DNA of 64,000 nucleotides from Mesorhizobium sp. GbtcB19 (GCF_019091085.1 NZ_JAGXJY010000003.1:310001-374000); one strand, 5' to 3'; shown: positions 1 through 9,497, counted from the stretch's first letter. Translations and numbers: made by a program. The notes: generated by a model not told the origin, from the sequence alone.

Positions 1-1404
1 CTTGCCGCTCCGGCGGCCGAAGCGGCCCCGGCGCCATTGCCGCCGCTGCCGAACCTTCCGGCGAGCGAGGTGCAGTTCCTGCGCCCGTCGGATCCGCATT
101 ACGCGGATTTCCTGCCCGCTTCGAGCAAGCGCAAGCAACTGGCGCCCGCATTGCGCGCGATCTGCAAGACCGAGCATGCCGTCGCCGTGATGGTCGACTG
201 GGTTCGCGGCAACAGGCTGAATTTTGCCATGCGCAGCGGCGGCCATTCCTATGAAGGCCTTTCGCAAACGACCGGGGTTGCGATCGATGTCCGCGGGCTG
301 ACGCAAATCACCGTCGACAAGGTGTCGAACCTCGTCACCGTCGGCTCCGGCGTGTCGCTGTTTCAGCTCTATTCGGCGCTGGCTGCACAAGGCCTTGCGC
401 TGCAGGCCGGCAGTTGTCCGACCGTGGGCATTGCCGGTCATCTCACCGGCGGCGGCCACGGCTTTCTGGCGCGATCGCATGGTTTGACCTGCGATGGCCT
501 GCGGCAGGCCACTCTCGTCGACGCGCAGGCGCGCGTGCTGCAGGCGAATGCGACGTCGCAACCCGATCTGTTCTGGGCCTGCCGCGGCGGCGGTGGCGGC
601 AGCTTCGGCATCGCCACGCAATTCCAGATCGGCGTTTTCCCGCTGAAGAGCGCGCTGGTGTTCGGGGTCTCGTGGAAATTGTCGCAGGCCAAAGCCGCGA
701 AACTGTTCGCGGTATGGCAGGACTGGGCGCCGAAGGCGCCGTCCAACATCACCTCCATCATGAAGATCGGCCCCGCCGGTGGCGGCCAGATCAAGATGCG
801 CTGCATCGGCCAGTCGGTCGGCAGCGAGGCGGAGCTGCGCGCCGAGTTGAAACGGTTGACGACATCGCAAGCCCCGTCATCGGCGCTGACGGTACACTCG
901 CTGGCATTCCTCGATGCGGTCAATCACTTCGCCGGGACTCTGACCTATCAATCGGAGCTGATGAAGGCGAAGTCGGACTATGTGCTGTCGCCGCTTTCCG
1001 CCAGGGGCATTGCCACCATGATGGCGGCGGTCGCGCCGATCGCGCCCGACGGCATCGTGCTGTTGTGCGACTCCTATGGCGGCAAGATCGCCGATGTGGC
1101 CGCCGACGCCACCGCGTTTCCGCGCCGCGCCGGCACGCAATATTGCATCCAGTATTTTTCAAGCTGGAGCCGCGCGGCCGATACCCCGGCGCGTCTGGCG
1201 CAGATCGCCAAGGTTTATAACGCGATGCGGCCGTTCATGCCGGATGCGTCCTACGTCAATTACTGCGATCTCGACCTGCCTGATTATGCGAGGGCCTATT
1301 GGGGCAACAATCTCGCCCGCCTGGTCGCGGTGAAGCAGCAATATGATCCGACCGATCTGTTCCACCATGCGCAGAGCGTGCCGCTCGCCATTCCGGTAGC
1401 GTGA
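1..1404 (+). CDS. FAD-binding oxidoreductase, berberine-bridge/GOOX type (5' end outside window)
   Basis: The frame is open to base 1, so the N-terminus lies upstream; the first in-window start is a TTG at 37 inside a Pro/Ala-rich linker. The N-terminal half is an FAD-binding type 4 (PCMH) fold. The motif SGGHSYEG holds the His usually bonded covalently to FAD, and GSCPTVGIAGH holds the Cys that forms the second covalent link in the bicovalent members. The C-terminus ends in a BBE-type segment (YVNYCDLDLPDYARAYWG, then NLARL and YDPTDLFHHAQS). Family members oxidise alcohols, sugars or alkaloids with oxygen as acceptor; the substrate cannot be told here. An Ala/Pro-rich N-terminus suggests the missing part may be a signal peptide plus linker. 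Bases 1405-1424 separate it from a convergent LuxR gene. Confidence 0.85.
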   Translation, partial: LAAPAAEAAPAPLPPLPNLPASEVQFLRPSDPHYADFLPASSKRKQLAPALRAICKTEHAVAVMVDWVRGNRLNFAMRSGGHSYEGLSQTTGVAIDVRGLTQITVDKVSNLVTVGSGVSLFQLYSALAAQGLALQAGSCPTVGIAGHLTGGGHGFLARSHGLTCDGLRQATLVDAQARVLQANATSQPDLFWACRGGGGGSFGIATQFQIGVFPLKSALVFGVSWKLSQAKAAKLFAVWQDWAPKAPSNITSIMKIGPAGGGQIKMRCIGQSVGSEAELRAELKRLTTSQAPSSALTVHSLAFLDAVNHFAGTLTYQSELMKAKSDYVLSPLSARGIATMMAAVAPIAPDGIVLLCDSYGGKIADVAADATAFPRRAGTQYCIQYFSSWSRAADTPARLAQIAKVYNAMRPFMPDASYVNYCDLDLPDYARAYWGNNLARLVAVKQQYDPTDLFHHAQSVPLAIPVA

Positions 1405-1424
1405 GGCCGCGACGCTGGCCAGGG

Positions 1425-2198
1425 CTATTCTCCGGATCGGTGCTGGAAGAACTGCAGGAACAATTCGCGCTCGGTGGTGATGTCGAGCTTCTCATAGATG
1501 CGTCGGCGGTGGTTCTTGACCGTGCCGACGGTAATGCCGAGCCGGTCGGCGATGTTGGCGGTCGGGTGGCCGGCGAGGATCAGCTGCACCAGCTCGCGCT
1601 CGCGCAGCGACAGCTCCGGCCACAGGCTCTCCGGAATGCTCGGCTTCTGCTGTGGCGAGGCACCGGGACCGCTGGGCGCGGAGGTGCGGGAGAAGTCTGA
1701 GCCGCGCGCCTTGATGTCCAGCGCATGCAGCGCCTCGAACACCGGCAGCCGTTCGGTCAGCAGCGCGATCTCGCTGTCTTTGAACGAGACTTTCGAGCGG
1801 TCGAGGAAGATGCCAAGGCACCAGTCGCCGCCGTCGGCCAGCATGATGCCGACCTCGTCGCAGATTTCCGACTGGGCCAGGAAGCCGGCTATGTACTGGC
1901 CGCGCTTGGCTTCCTCGTCGGCAAGCCCCTTTAGCGGCATGATGCCGAGCCGGCGCTCGCGCCGCCAGGAGGCATAGAAGGGATCGAAGACATAGTAATT
2001 GTCGAGATAGCGCCGCACCATCTCGTCGGAGAAGCGCCGGTGCTTGACGAACTCCGGCGTCCTGGTCGCCGAATAGCGCGTCACCGTCACCAAATCATGC
2101 GCGATGTCGGCCCCGATCAGGTCGATCAGGCAGTCGACATGCCGGTCGGTGCCGGTGGCGGCGATCGCCTTGGCCAGCGGCGCCCAGATAGTGCCCAT
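1425..2198 (-). CDS. LuxR-family transcriptional regulator
   Basis: About 257 residues. The C-terminal ~65 residues form a LuxR/GerE helix-turn-helix (LSLRERELVQLILAG, then ANIADRLGITVGTVKNHRRRI). The N-terminal ~180 residues match no sensor domain I can name; they lack an obvious phospho-acceptor receiver pattern. I chose the ATG at 2198, which has AAAAGGG about 8 bases upstream; an ATG at 2204 and a TTG at 2231 are alternatives. It is transcribed away from the acetone-carboxylase-type operon across a ~115-base gap, so it is the likely regulator of that operon. Known acx operons often use a sigma-54 activator (AcxR) instead, so this would be a different control scheme. Function by position is inference. 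Confidence 0.82.
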   Translation of the reverse strand: MGTIWAPLAKAIAATGTDRHVDCLIDLIGADIAHDLVTVTRYSATRTPEFVKHRRFSDEMVRRYLDNYYVFDPFYASWRRERRLGIMPLKGLADEEAKRGQYIAGFLAQSEICDEVGIMLADGGDWCLGIFLDRSKVSFKDSEIALLTERLPVFEALHALDIKARGSDFSRTSAPSGPGASPQQKPSIPESLWPELSLRERELVQLILAGHPTANIADRLGITVGTVKNHRRRIYEKLDITTERELFLQFFQHRSGE

Positions 2199-2314
2199 GC
2201 GCATGCCCTTTTCTCGGCGAACCCGGCCCAAGCGTCATTGTGTCTTTAGGCATATGGCGCGATCCGGCCAGTCGAATCTAGCCTGCGGTCATTCTCGGCA
2301 AGGGAAAGCGACCA
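2199..2314. promoter_or_regulatory. Divergent promoter region between luxR-type gene and acxA
   Basis: A gap of about 115 bases lies between two divergent starts. It holds the AGGGAAAG ribosome-binding site for the GTG start of acxA. I see no clear -24/-12 sigma-54 element and no confident -35/-10 pair. The call rests on divergent gene arrangement only. Confidence 0.4.
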
Positions 2315-4456
2315 GTGGACCAGATCACCACCAACCCAATCGTCATCGGCATCGACGCCGGCGGCACCATGACCGACACGATCCTTGTCGATCAGGACGG
2401 TCACTTCAAGATCGGCAAGTCGGCAACCACGCCGAGGAACGAGGCCGAAGGCTTTCTCGCCTCGGCGGAGGATGCGGCGGATGCCTGGGGCATCTCGTTG
2501 CAGGACCTGTTTTCCGGCGTCAACGTCGTGCTCTATTCCGGCACCGGCATGCTCAACACGCTTTTGTCGCGCACCGGCCGCAAGCTCGGGCTGATCACCA
2601 CCAAGGGCCTCGAGGACATGATCCTGATGGGCCGCGGCCTGCAGGCCTGGGCGGACTATTCCTATGCCGACCGCCTGCATGCGGTCACCCACCATCATCC
2701 GGACCCGCTGGTGCCGCGCCGCCGCACCCACGGCGTCACCGAGCGCATCGACCAGTTCGGCGACGTCATCCTGCCGCTCTACGAGCACGAGGTGCATGCG
2801 GCGGCAAAGAAGCTGATCGCTGACAAGGTCGAGGCGATCTGCATCATGACCGTCTTCTCGCATGTCAATCCGGCGCATGAGAAGCGCATCGCCGAGATCT
2901 GCCGCGAGGAGATCGCCGCTGCCGGCGCCGACATCCTGGTCTACACCAGCCATGAAGTGCGCCCGGTCATCCGCGAGCAGTCGCGCCTGAACTCGGTGCT
3001 GATCGAGGCCTACGCCACTTCGCGCGGCCGCAAGCAGTTGAAGGGCATCGAGGACGTCTCGAAGAAGTACGGCTTCAAATATGGTGTGCAGACGCTGCTC
3101 TCCTTCGGCGGCCTCACCTCGATCAACCATCCGCGCCTACACGAGACGATGATCTCCGGCCCCATCGGCGGCATCCTGGGCGCCGCCTATGTCGGCAAAC
3201 TGATCGGCAACGACTCGCTGATCTGCTCGGATATGGGTGGCACCTCCTTCGACATGGGTGTCATCACCCGCGGCCAGACGCGTATCGAGAACGAGCCGCT
3301 GATGGACCGCTTCAAGCTGAATGTCCCGACGCTGCATCTCGACACGATCGGCGCCGGTGCTGGCATGATCCTGAAGGTCGACCCGCTGACCCGCAAGGTT
3401 TCGCTCGGACCGGAAAGCGCTGGGTCCGATCCCGGCCCGATCTGCTTCGCCAAGGGCGGCACCGAGCCGACCATCGCCGATTGCGACGCCATTCTCGGCC
3501 GCCTCAACCCGCATTACTTCCTCGGCGGCAAGGTCGTGCTGCAGGTCGAGAAAGCGCGCAAAGCCTTCGAGGAGAAATGCTCGCGCCTGCTCGGCGTCGG
3601 CGTCGAGGAGGCGGCCGAAGGCATGATCGACATGCTCGAGGCCGACGCCAACAACGCGCTGCGCCGCGTCATCTCCGGGCAAGGCATCCACCCGTCGGAA
3701 TTCACGCTGCTGTCCTATGGCGGCTCCGGGCCGCTGCACCTCGCCGGCTGTTCCAGGGACATCGGCTTCAAGGACATCATCACCTTCCAGTTCGCCGCCG
3801 CCTTCTCGGCCTTCGGCTGCACCACCGCTGACTTCATGCGCCGGCATTCGGTCTCGACGCAGATCGACATCGGCGCGCGGGCGAGCGACGGCGAGCTGCA
3901 GGCCTTCGGCGCCAAGGTCACCGCGGTCTGGGACGATCTGACCAAGGCGGCGGTCGACGAGATGATCGCTGACGGTCATGCGCTGGACAAGATCAAGACC
4001 GTGCCGTTCCTGATGATGCGCTACACCGGCCAGTTGGAGGACGTCGAGGTGATGGCGCCGCTGTCGGCACTTCACTCGGCCGACGACATGCGCAAGGTCA
4101 TCGCCGAATTCGAGGCGGTCTACGCCAAGGTCAACCACCGCGTCTCGCGCTATGGCGAGGCCGGCTTCTCCATCACCGAGCTCGGGCTGATCGCCACCGC
4201 CGACAAGGTGAAGCCGATGCTGGTCAAGCGCCCGCTCGGCAAATCCGATCCGGCTTCCGCCCACAAAGGCGTGCGCGAGGCCTATATCGGCGGCCGCTGG
4301 CACAAGGCCGATCTCTACGAGATGGACCTTCTGCAGCCCGGGCATGAGGTTATCGGCCCGGCCATCATCGAACACCCGGCGACCACGCTCGTCGTCCACC
4401 CGCAAGACCGCGTCCATGTCGATGAATGGACGCTGCTGCACTACACCCACGCTTGA
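2315..4456 (+). CDS. acxA: Acetone carboxylase-type beta subunit (HyuA family)
   Basis: 713 residues, close to the 717 of Xanthobacter AcxA. GTG start with AGGGAAAG upstream. The N-terminal hydantoinase-A domain opens with the phosphate-binding IGIDAGGT at residues 12-18. The hydantoinase/oxoprolinase domain carries SDMGGTSFDMG near residues 304-314, the second actin-like ATP-binding motif. In acetone carboxylase this subunit activates bicarbonate and/or the ketone with ATP, giving acetoacetate with AcxB and AcxC. Bacteria also have related acetophenone carboxylases and hydantoinases; the three-gene order with a true gamma subunit favours the acetone carboxylase branch. The natural ketone substrate is not proven. 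First gene of a tightly spaced operon with acxB, acxC and two SDR genes. Confidence 0.85.
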   Translation: MDQITTNPIVIGIDAGGTMTDTILVDQDGHFKIGKSATTPRNEAEGFLASAEDAADAWGISLQDLFSGVNVVLYSGTGMLNTLLSRTGRKLGLITTKGLEDMILMGRGLQAWADYSYADRLHAVTHHHPDPLVPRRRTHGVTERIDQFGDVILPLYEHEVHAAAKKLIADKVEAICIMTVFSHVNPAHEKRIAEICREEIAAAGADILVYTSHEVRPVIREQSRLNSVLIEAYATSRGRKQLKGIEDVSKKYGFKYGVQTLLSFGGLTSINHPRLHETMISGPIGGILGAAYVGKLIGNDSLICSDMGGTSFDMGVITRGQTRIENEPLMDRFKLNVPTLHLDTIGAGAGMILKVDPLTRKVSLGPESAGSDPGPICFAKGGTEPTIADCDAILGRLNPHYFLGGKVVLQVEKARKAFEEKCSRLLGVGVEEAAEGMIDMLEADANNALRRVISGQGIHPSEFTLLSYGGSGPLHLAGCSRDIGFKDIITFQFAAAFSAFGCTTADFMRRHSVSTQIDIGARASDGELQAFGAKVTAVWDDLTKAAVDEMIADGHALDKIKTVPFLMMRYTGQLEDVEVMAPLSALHSADDMRKVIAEFEAVYAKVNHRVSRYGEAGFSITELGLIATADKVKPMLVKRPLGKSDPASAHKGVREAYIGGRWHKADLYEMDLLQPGHEVIGPAIIEHPATTLVVHPQDRVHVDEWTLLHYTHA

Positions 4457-4470
4457 GAAGGGCGAACGCC

Positions 4471-6666
4471 ATGCTGGACAAACCCGCCTCCGCCCTGCGC
4501 ATCCGTGAGCGGCTGATCGAATCCGAACGGCTGATGGAAGAGACCGGCTGCTATGACGGCATCACCGAACTCCATTTGCGCAACGAGGACCCGCTGAAGT
4601 TCGAGACGCTGCATACCAAGCTGCGCGCTTACTGCGTGTCGGCGCGTGAGATGGCGCGCCGCATCTCAGCCTCGCCCGGCGTGCGCGAGGTCGGCGAGAT
4701 GGTCGTCGCCATCTACACGCCGGAGGGCGACGCGATCGCGCTTTCCAACGGCATCATGGTGCATGTGCACACGATGAGCCGCTTCATCAAATGGATGATC
4801 CGCAACGGCTACGAGGAAAACCCGCGGATCCGCGACGGCGACATCTTCGCCAACAACGACGCCTTCATCGGCACCGTGCAGGTGCCGGACGTGATGGACG
4901 TGGTGCCGATCTTCCATTCCGGCAAGCTGGTCGGCTGGGCCGGCGCCGTCTGCCACGAGCTCGAAGCCGGCGGCATCACGCCCGGCGGCGACGTGGCGCT
5001 TGCCCAGGAGCGCTTCACCGAGGGCCTGTTCGTCTGCGCCGAGAAGGTCGGCGAGAATGACGAACTGCGGCGCGACTACGTCATCCGCTGCGAGCGCAAT
5101 CTGCGCATGCCGATCTACTGGGTGCTCGACGAAAAGGCCAAGGTCGCCTCCTGCATCGACATGCGCGAAAGCGTCAAGGCGCTGATCGACGAGATCGGCC
5201 TCGACTATTGGATGCAGGTGTCGAAGGAGTTCATCGAGGAGGGCCGCCGCGCCCAGCTCGCCCGCACCCGCCAGCTCACCGTTCCCGGCATCTATCGTGG
5301 CCACACTTTTTACGGCCACGTCACCAAGGGCAAGCCCGGCTACCAGCCGCTCGGCGATCCCGACTGGCTCTACAACATGCCGATCGAGATGGAGATCACC
5401 AGCGACGGCAAGATCATCATGGACTTCGAGGGCACGCAGCCCTGGGGCTACCATTCGATGAACTGCACGCCGGCCGGCATGGATGGCGGCATGTTCGTCA
5501 CGCTGACCCAGCACATGAATTTCGAGGGCCTGGTCAATGACGGCGCCTGGATGGCGACCGAGCTGAAACTGCCCCCCGGCACCTGGACCAACCCCGACAA
5601 CGAGATGGTGGCGACCGCCACCTCCTGGGCGCTGCTGCTCCCCGCTTACGGTGTCTTCCAGCGGCTGCTCTCGCGTTCCTTTATCGCCCGCGGTTTCGTT
5701 GAGGAAGCCTTCGTCGGCCAGGTCAACAGCCCGATGATCGAGATGGGCGGCACCAGCCAGTACGGCACGCCCTTCGGCATGGCGCATTTCGAATGCGCCG
5801 CTGCCGGCTCCGGCGCGCTGGCCATCAAGGACGGGCTCGACACCGCCTATGTCGGCTGGAACCCGGAATCCGATATGGGCAACATCGAGATATGGGAACA
5901 GAACATGCCGATGCTCTATATCGGCCGGTCCATCGTTCCCAATTCCGGCGGGGCCGGCAAATATCGCGGCGGCTGTTCCTTCCTGTCGACCTGGCTGGTC
6001 AGCAAAACCGACCATCTCAGGCTTGTGACCTCCGAGCATTCCTCGCGTGTCTTCGACAATGGCGGGCTGTGCGGCGGTTATCCGGCGCCGACCTGCCAGA
6101 AGCACCGCGCCGTGCGTGACTCGAACATCTTCGAGCTCGCCGAAAAGGGCGCTCCGCTCGCCCACCACACCGGCACCAACCCGTACCGCTCGGAACTGGA
6201 GGTGCGGCTCGAAGGCCAGCACGTGACGATGGAAGGGCCCTACATCACCGCGCCGCACAAGACCGGCGACGTCTTCACCCATTCCTACAATGGCGGCGGC
6301 GGTTACGGCGACGTGCTGGAGCGCGACCCGGTCAAGACCGCCTGGGACGTCGAGAACGGCTTCCTCACCAGGGAAGCGGCGCAAGGCATCTTCGGTATCG
6401 TCCTCGACGAGGATGAGGAGGGTTTCCCGGTCGCCAATCTCGAAGCCACCAAGCGCCACCGCGCCGAGATGCGGGCGCAACGGCTGGCGCGGGCAAAGCC
6501 GGTCTCGGAATGGGTGGCCAAGGAGCGCGAGCGGGTCAAGGCGGCCGGTTTCGTGCCCGAGGTGAGGAAGATGTATGCCAGCGCGATCAGGCTTTCGGCA
6601 CGTTTCACCAAGGATTTTTCGGCCTTCTGGGATGTCGATGCCAAATCGACTTTCGGCGTGGAGTAA
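4471..6666 (+). CDS. acxB: Acetone carboxylase-type alpha subunit (HyuB family)
   Basis: 731 residues, slightly shorter than the 776 of characterised AcxB. The ATG at 4471 is preceded by GAGAAGGG and lies 14 bases after the acxA stop; an in-frame ATG at 4426 would overlap acxA and is less likely. The whole protein is one hydantoinase B/oxoprolinase domain. Family hallmarks include FANNDAFIGTVQVPD near residue 130, MEITSDGKIIMDFEGTQPWG in the middle, and a C-terminus (SEWVAKERERV, then MYASAIRLSARFTKDFSAFW) closely matching AcxB. In the known enzyme this subunit carries a metal site and binds the acetone enolate with CO2. It works as a heterohexamer with AcxA and AcxC. Confidence 0.86.
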   Translation: MLDKPASALRIRERLIESERLMEETGCYDGITELHLRNEDPLKFETLHTKLRAYCVSAREMARRISASPGVREVGEMVVAIYTPEGDAIALSNGIMVHVHTMSRFIKWMIRNGYEENPRIRDGDIFANNDAFIGTVQVPDVMDVVPIFHSGKLVGWAGAVCHELEAGGITPGGDVALAQERFTEGLFVCAEKVGENDELRRDYVIRCERNLRMPIYWVLDEKAKVASCIDMRESVKALIDEIGLDYWMQVSKEFIEEGRRAQLARTRQLTVPGIYRGHTFYGHVTKGKPGYQPLGDPDWLYNMPIEMEITSDGKIIMDFEGTQPWGYHSMNCTPAGMDGGMFVTLTQHMNFEGLVNDGAWMATELKLPPGTWTNPDNEMVATATSWALLLPAYGVFQRLLSRSFIARGFVEEAFVGQVNSPMIEMGGTSQYGTPFGMAHFECAAAGSGALAIKDGLDTAYVGWNPESDMGNIEIWEQNMPMLYIGRSIVPNSGGAGKYRGGCSFLSTWLVSKTDHLRLVTSEHSSRVFDNGGLCGGYPAPTCQKHRAVRDSNIFELAEKGAPLAHHTGTNPYRSELEVRLEGQHVTMEGPYITAPHKTGDVFTHSYNGGGGYGDVLERDPVKTAWDVENGFLTREAAQGIFGIVLDEDEEGFPVANLEATKRHRAEMRAQRLARAKPVSEWVAKERERVKAAGFVPEVRKMYASAIRLSARFTKDFSAFWDVDAKSTFGVE

Positions 6667-6672
6667 GGGACC

Positions 6673-7179
6673 ATGACCTCATACAGCAAGGAAGTCATTG
6701 CCGATCTGGTTGGCGGCACGCTGCCCTGGCCGCAGACGCGCCGCATCATGAGCGCCTACAAGGACGACGATCGCTTCTTCAAATATGTCGCGGTGCTGCA
6801 GGACCGCGTCGGCTGGAGCGATCCGATCCTGCTGCCGGTCGGCGACCATCTTTTCATCTGCCAGAGCGGCGACGAGCGGGTGACCAAATGCGAATGCGGC
6901 CATTCCTTCGGCGACTATCGCAAGAACTGGAAGCTGAAGGCCTCGATCATCGTGCGCGACACAGAGGAATCGCTGCGCGAGATCTATCCGAACAGCGACC
7001 TGCCGGACCCGGACTGGATGGAGATTCGCGAACTCATCTGCCCGAAATGCGGCACGCTGCATGAGGTGGAAGCTGCGGCTCCCGGCTATCCGATCGTGCA
7101 TGATTTCGAACCGGACCTCGAAGGCTTTTATCGCGACTGGCTGGGTAAGCCGCTGGAGCCACTGAACAAGGGAGGCTGA
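6673..7179 (+). CDS. acxC: Acetone carboxylase-type gamma subunit
   Basis: 168 residues, the same length as known AcxC. It starts six bases after acxB with GGAGTAAGGG just upstream. A probable zinc site is formed by Cys73, Cys75, His77 and by Cys123, Cys126, His130 (CECGH and CPKCGTLH). The gamma subunit is small and specific to the acetone carboxylase branch, so it is the best single reason to call this operon acx rather than a generic hydantoinase operon. It is expected to sit in an alpha2-beta2-gamma2 complex. The stop is followed at 8 bases by the next gene, suggesting translational coupling. Confidence 0.87.
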   Translation: MTSYSKEVIADLVGGTLPWPQTRRIMSAYKDDDRFFKYVAVLQDRVGWSDPILLPVGDHLFICQSGDERVTKCECGHSFGDYRKNWKLKASIIVRDTEESLREIYPNSDLPDPDWMEIRELICPKCGTLHEVEAAAPGYPIVHDFEPDLEGFYRDWLGKPLEPLNKGG

Positions 7180-7186
7180 TGCCGGA

Positions 7187-7957
7187 ATGGGCCGCGTCGC
7201 AGGCAAGGTAGCGCTCGTTACCGGGGCCGGACTTGGCCTCGGACGGGCGTCCTCGCTTCTGCTGGCGGCGGAAGGCGCCAGGCTGGTTGTCAGCGACATC
7301 GATGATAGCCTTGCAGGCAATACAGCGGCGGAGATCGTCAAGGCCGGCGGCGAGGCACTGGCGCTTCGTCACGATGTCGCGAAGCCGGAGGATTGGTCCG
7401 CCGTCATGGCGGCGATCGAGCAGCGCTTCGGCCGGCTCGACGTGCTGGTCAACAATGCCGGCATCGCTATCGCCAAAAACATCGAAGACACGACGCTTGA
7501 AGAGTGGCGGCGCACCATGGCGGTCAATCTCGACGGCGTCTTCCTCGGCTGCCAACATGGCATCGCGCTGATGAAGCAATCCGGCGGCGGATCGATCATC
7601 AATCTTTCCTCCATTGACGGCATCATCGGCGAGGCCGAGCTTGCTGCCTACTGCGCCTCCAAGGGCGGCGTGCGCACCTTGACCAAGGCAGTCGCCGTGC
7701 ATTGCGCCGGGCAGCGCTACGGCATCCGCTGCAATTCCATCCACCCCGGCTATATCTGGACGCCGCAGACCGAGAACTATCTGCGCGACCTCGGCAAACT
7801 CGAGCAGGAGAAGGCCAAGGCGCTGTCGCGCCATCCGATCGGCTTCCTCGGCGAGCCCAACGACATCGCCTACATGGTCCTCTATCTCGCCTCAGATGAG
7901 TCGAAATTCGTCACAGGGTCCGAAATGGTCGTCGACGGAGGCTATCTTGCAGTGTGA
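7187..7957 (+). CDS. SDR-family oxidoreductase, acx operon
   Basis: 256-residue classical short-chain dehydrogenase. The cofactor motif TGAGLGLG is at residues 12-19, with Asp37-38 region (VSDID) suggesting NAD preference. Catalytic Ser141/142, Tyr155 and Lys159 (YCASK) are intact. The ATG at 7187 follows an AAGGGAGG ribosome site. Its position directly after acxC suggests it handles a ketone, 3-hydroxy acid or secondary alcohol linked to the carboxylase, for example alcohol to ketone before carboxylation or acetoacetate to 3-hydroxybutyrate after it. That is inference; SDR sequence alone does not give the substrate. Confidence 0.85.
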   Translation: MGRVAGKVALVTGAGLGLGRASSLLLAAEGARLVVSDIDDSLAGNTAAEIVKAGGEALALRHDVAKPEDWSAVMAAIEQRFGRLDVLVNNAGIAIAKNIEDTTLEEWRRTMAVNLDGVFLGCQHGIALMKQSGGGSIINLSSIDGIIGEAELAAYCASKGGVRTLTKAVAVHCAGQRYGIRCNSIHPGYIWTPQTENYLRDLGKLEQEKAKALSRHPIGFLGEPNDIAYMVLYLASDESKFVTGSEMVVDGGYLAV

Positions 7958-7975
7958 ATACGGAGACCGCTCGCG

Positions 7976-8803
7976 ATGACCAACCTCACCGGCCGCAGCG
8001 CCATCGTCACCGGCGGCTTTTCCGGCATGGGCTTTGCCATTGCAACAGCGCTTGCCAAGGCCGGCGCCAATGTCGCCGTCGGCTCTTATGTGGCGCCGCC
8101 GCAGGCGGGCAGGGTGGACGCCGCCTACTATCCCGGCGCCGACGAGATCGAGCGCGTGAGGTCGGCGCTTGCGGCGCACGGCACCAAGGTGCACGCCGCG
8201 CATCTCGATGTGCGTGACAGTTTTCTCACCAACCACTTCGTCGCCGAAGCAGAAGAGGTGCTCGGGCCGATCGACATCCTCGTCAACGCCGCCGGCACGA
8301 CCGCCGAGCAGCCGGTCTGCGGCCATTCGGACGAGCTTTGGGAGAAGATCGTCGACACCAATCTCACCGGCGCTTTCCGCACCACGCGCGCGGTGCTGCC
8401 GGGCATGATCGAGCGCGGCTGGGGCCGCATCGTCAACATCGGCTCGACCGCCGCATCCGTCGGCTGGAAGGACAATCCTGCTTACTGCGCCTCCAAGGCA
8501 GGACTGCTCGGGCTCACCCGCTGCGTCGCGCTCGAAGGCGCGGCACACGGCGTCACCTGCGTCATGATCAGCCCGACCTGGGTCGAGACCGAACTGATGC
8601 GCCGCAACGTGGCGCAGGTCGTCGAGCGTGAAGGCAGGGGCCGCAGCGCCGAGGAACTGATGGACGAATTCCGGAAAGGCAATCCGCAAGGCCGCATGAT
8701 GCAGCCGGAGGAGATTGCGGCGCTTGCAGTTTTCCTCTGCTCGGATCTCGCCAAGGGGATCACCATGGAAAACATCCAGATCACCGGCGGAGCTTTGTGG
8801 TAA
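7976..8803 (+). CDS. SDR-family oxidoreductase, acx operon
   Basis: 275-residue short-chain dehydrogenase, second in the operon and only distantly like its neighbour. TGGFSGMG lies at residues 12-19. Ser157, Tyr170 and Lys174 (YCASK) form the active site. There is an insertion around residues 38-60 (PPQAGRVDAAYYPGADEIE) between the second beta strand and the following helix that ordinary SDRs lack; it may shape the substrate pocket. The C-terminal ITGGALW matches the family consensus for the end of an SDR. It follows the first SDR by 18 bases and is the last gene before a convergent operon. Confidence 0.84.
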   Translation: MTNLTGRSAIVTGGFSGMGFAIATALAKAGANVAVGSYVAPPQAGRVDAAYYPGADEIERVRSALAAHGTKVHAAHLDVRDSFLTNHFVAEAEEVLGPIDILVNAAGTTAEQPVCGHSDELWEKIVDTNLTGAFRTTRAVLPGMIERGWGRIVNIGSTAASVGWKDNPAYCASKAGLLGLTRCVALEGAAHGVTCVMISPTWVETELMRRNVAQVVEREGRGRSAEELMDEFRKGNPQGRMMQPEEIAALAVFLCSDLAKGITMENIQITGGALW

Positions 8804-8846
8804 TGCCGGCGCGCCACCGGAAACCGACTGGGCCGGAGAGCGCTCT

Positions 8847-9470
8847 CTAGGTCGCCGAACGTGCTGCTGCACGTGCGGCATTGGACAGGGCTTCGCGCTG
8901 GCCGGCGCGGACCACGACGGGGTCATAGGTCTTGCGGGCGAAGACCTCGCGCACCAGCGGCGCGAAGAAATCCAGCGGCCGGGTCGGGTAGTCCGGATCG
9001 AAGCTCGACTGGTCCCACCTCTCGCAGAACTCGGCGCAGTCGTCGAAATAGGCGTTACCCTTGAACGCATCCCTTTTGTGCGGATTCGCGCCGACATGCT
9101 CGCCATAGTAAAGCAGCTGGAAATCGCCATGCTTCTCAACCACCCAGGCGCATTGCTCGCGCACGAAGGGGCGCAGGATGGCGGCCGCGTATTCGTCGTG
9201 GTTGTAGGGCGCATAGATGTCGCCGATGTCGTGCAGCAGCGCCGATACCACCCAGTCGATGTCGGCGCCGGCGTTCCAGGCGCGCGTGGCGGCCTGCAGC
9301 GAATGGCCGAGCCGCGTCACCTTGTAGCCTGACAGCGATTTGTCGAGTTCGACCATCGCCGCCAGGAGCCTGTCGGCCGTGCCGGCGGCATATTCGGTTT
9401 CGTGCTCGGTCAGGAAGGCATAGTCCTCGCGGTCGCCATCCTTCATCTGGGTGAACTTCACGGTTTCCAT
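8847..9470 (-). CDS. HD-domain protein (possible diiron oxygenase or phosphohydrolase)
   Basis: 207 residues. The metal-site pattern of the HD superfamily is visible: His56, His80-Asp81 (LLHDIGD), His91 and His114. The spacing and the short all-helical length are similar to PhnZ/TmpB-type HD oxygenases, which use a mixed-valence diiron centre, but also to simple phosphohydrolases. GGAG sits 9 bases before the ATG at 9470. It is the last gene of the amidohydrolase-Rieske-HD operon. A Rieske ferredoxin next door makes an oxygen-dependent role plausible, but this is inference. Confidence 0.72.
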   Translation of the reverse strand: METVKFTQMKDGDREDYAFLTEHETEYAAGTADRLLAAMVELDKSLSGYKVTRLGHSLQAATRAWNAGADIDWVVSALLHDIGDIYAPYNHDEYAAAILRPFVREQCAWVVEKHGDFQLLYYGEHVGANPHKRDAFKGNAYFDDCAEFCERWDQSSFDPDYPTRPLDFFAPLVREVFARKTYDPVVVRAGQREALSNAARAAARSAT

Positions 9471-9497
9471 TGTCGAAACTCCAAATGCCGGTGGCGG

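Noticed and set aside
4666..6480. A 604-codon open frame antisense to acxB
   Set aside because: GC-rich genes with strong third-position bias routinely leave the opposite strand open; the composition is Gly/Asp/His-rich with no domain, and acxB is a well-supported family member.
8837..8848. Perfect 12-base palindrome GAGAGCGCTCTC between convergent genes
   Set aside because: It has no loop and no T-run, and one copy of this length is expected by chance in GC-rich DNA.
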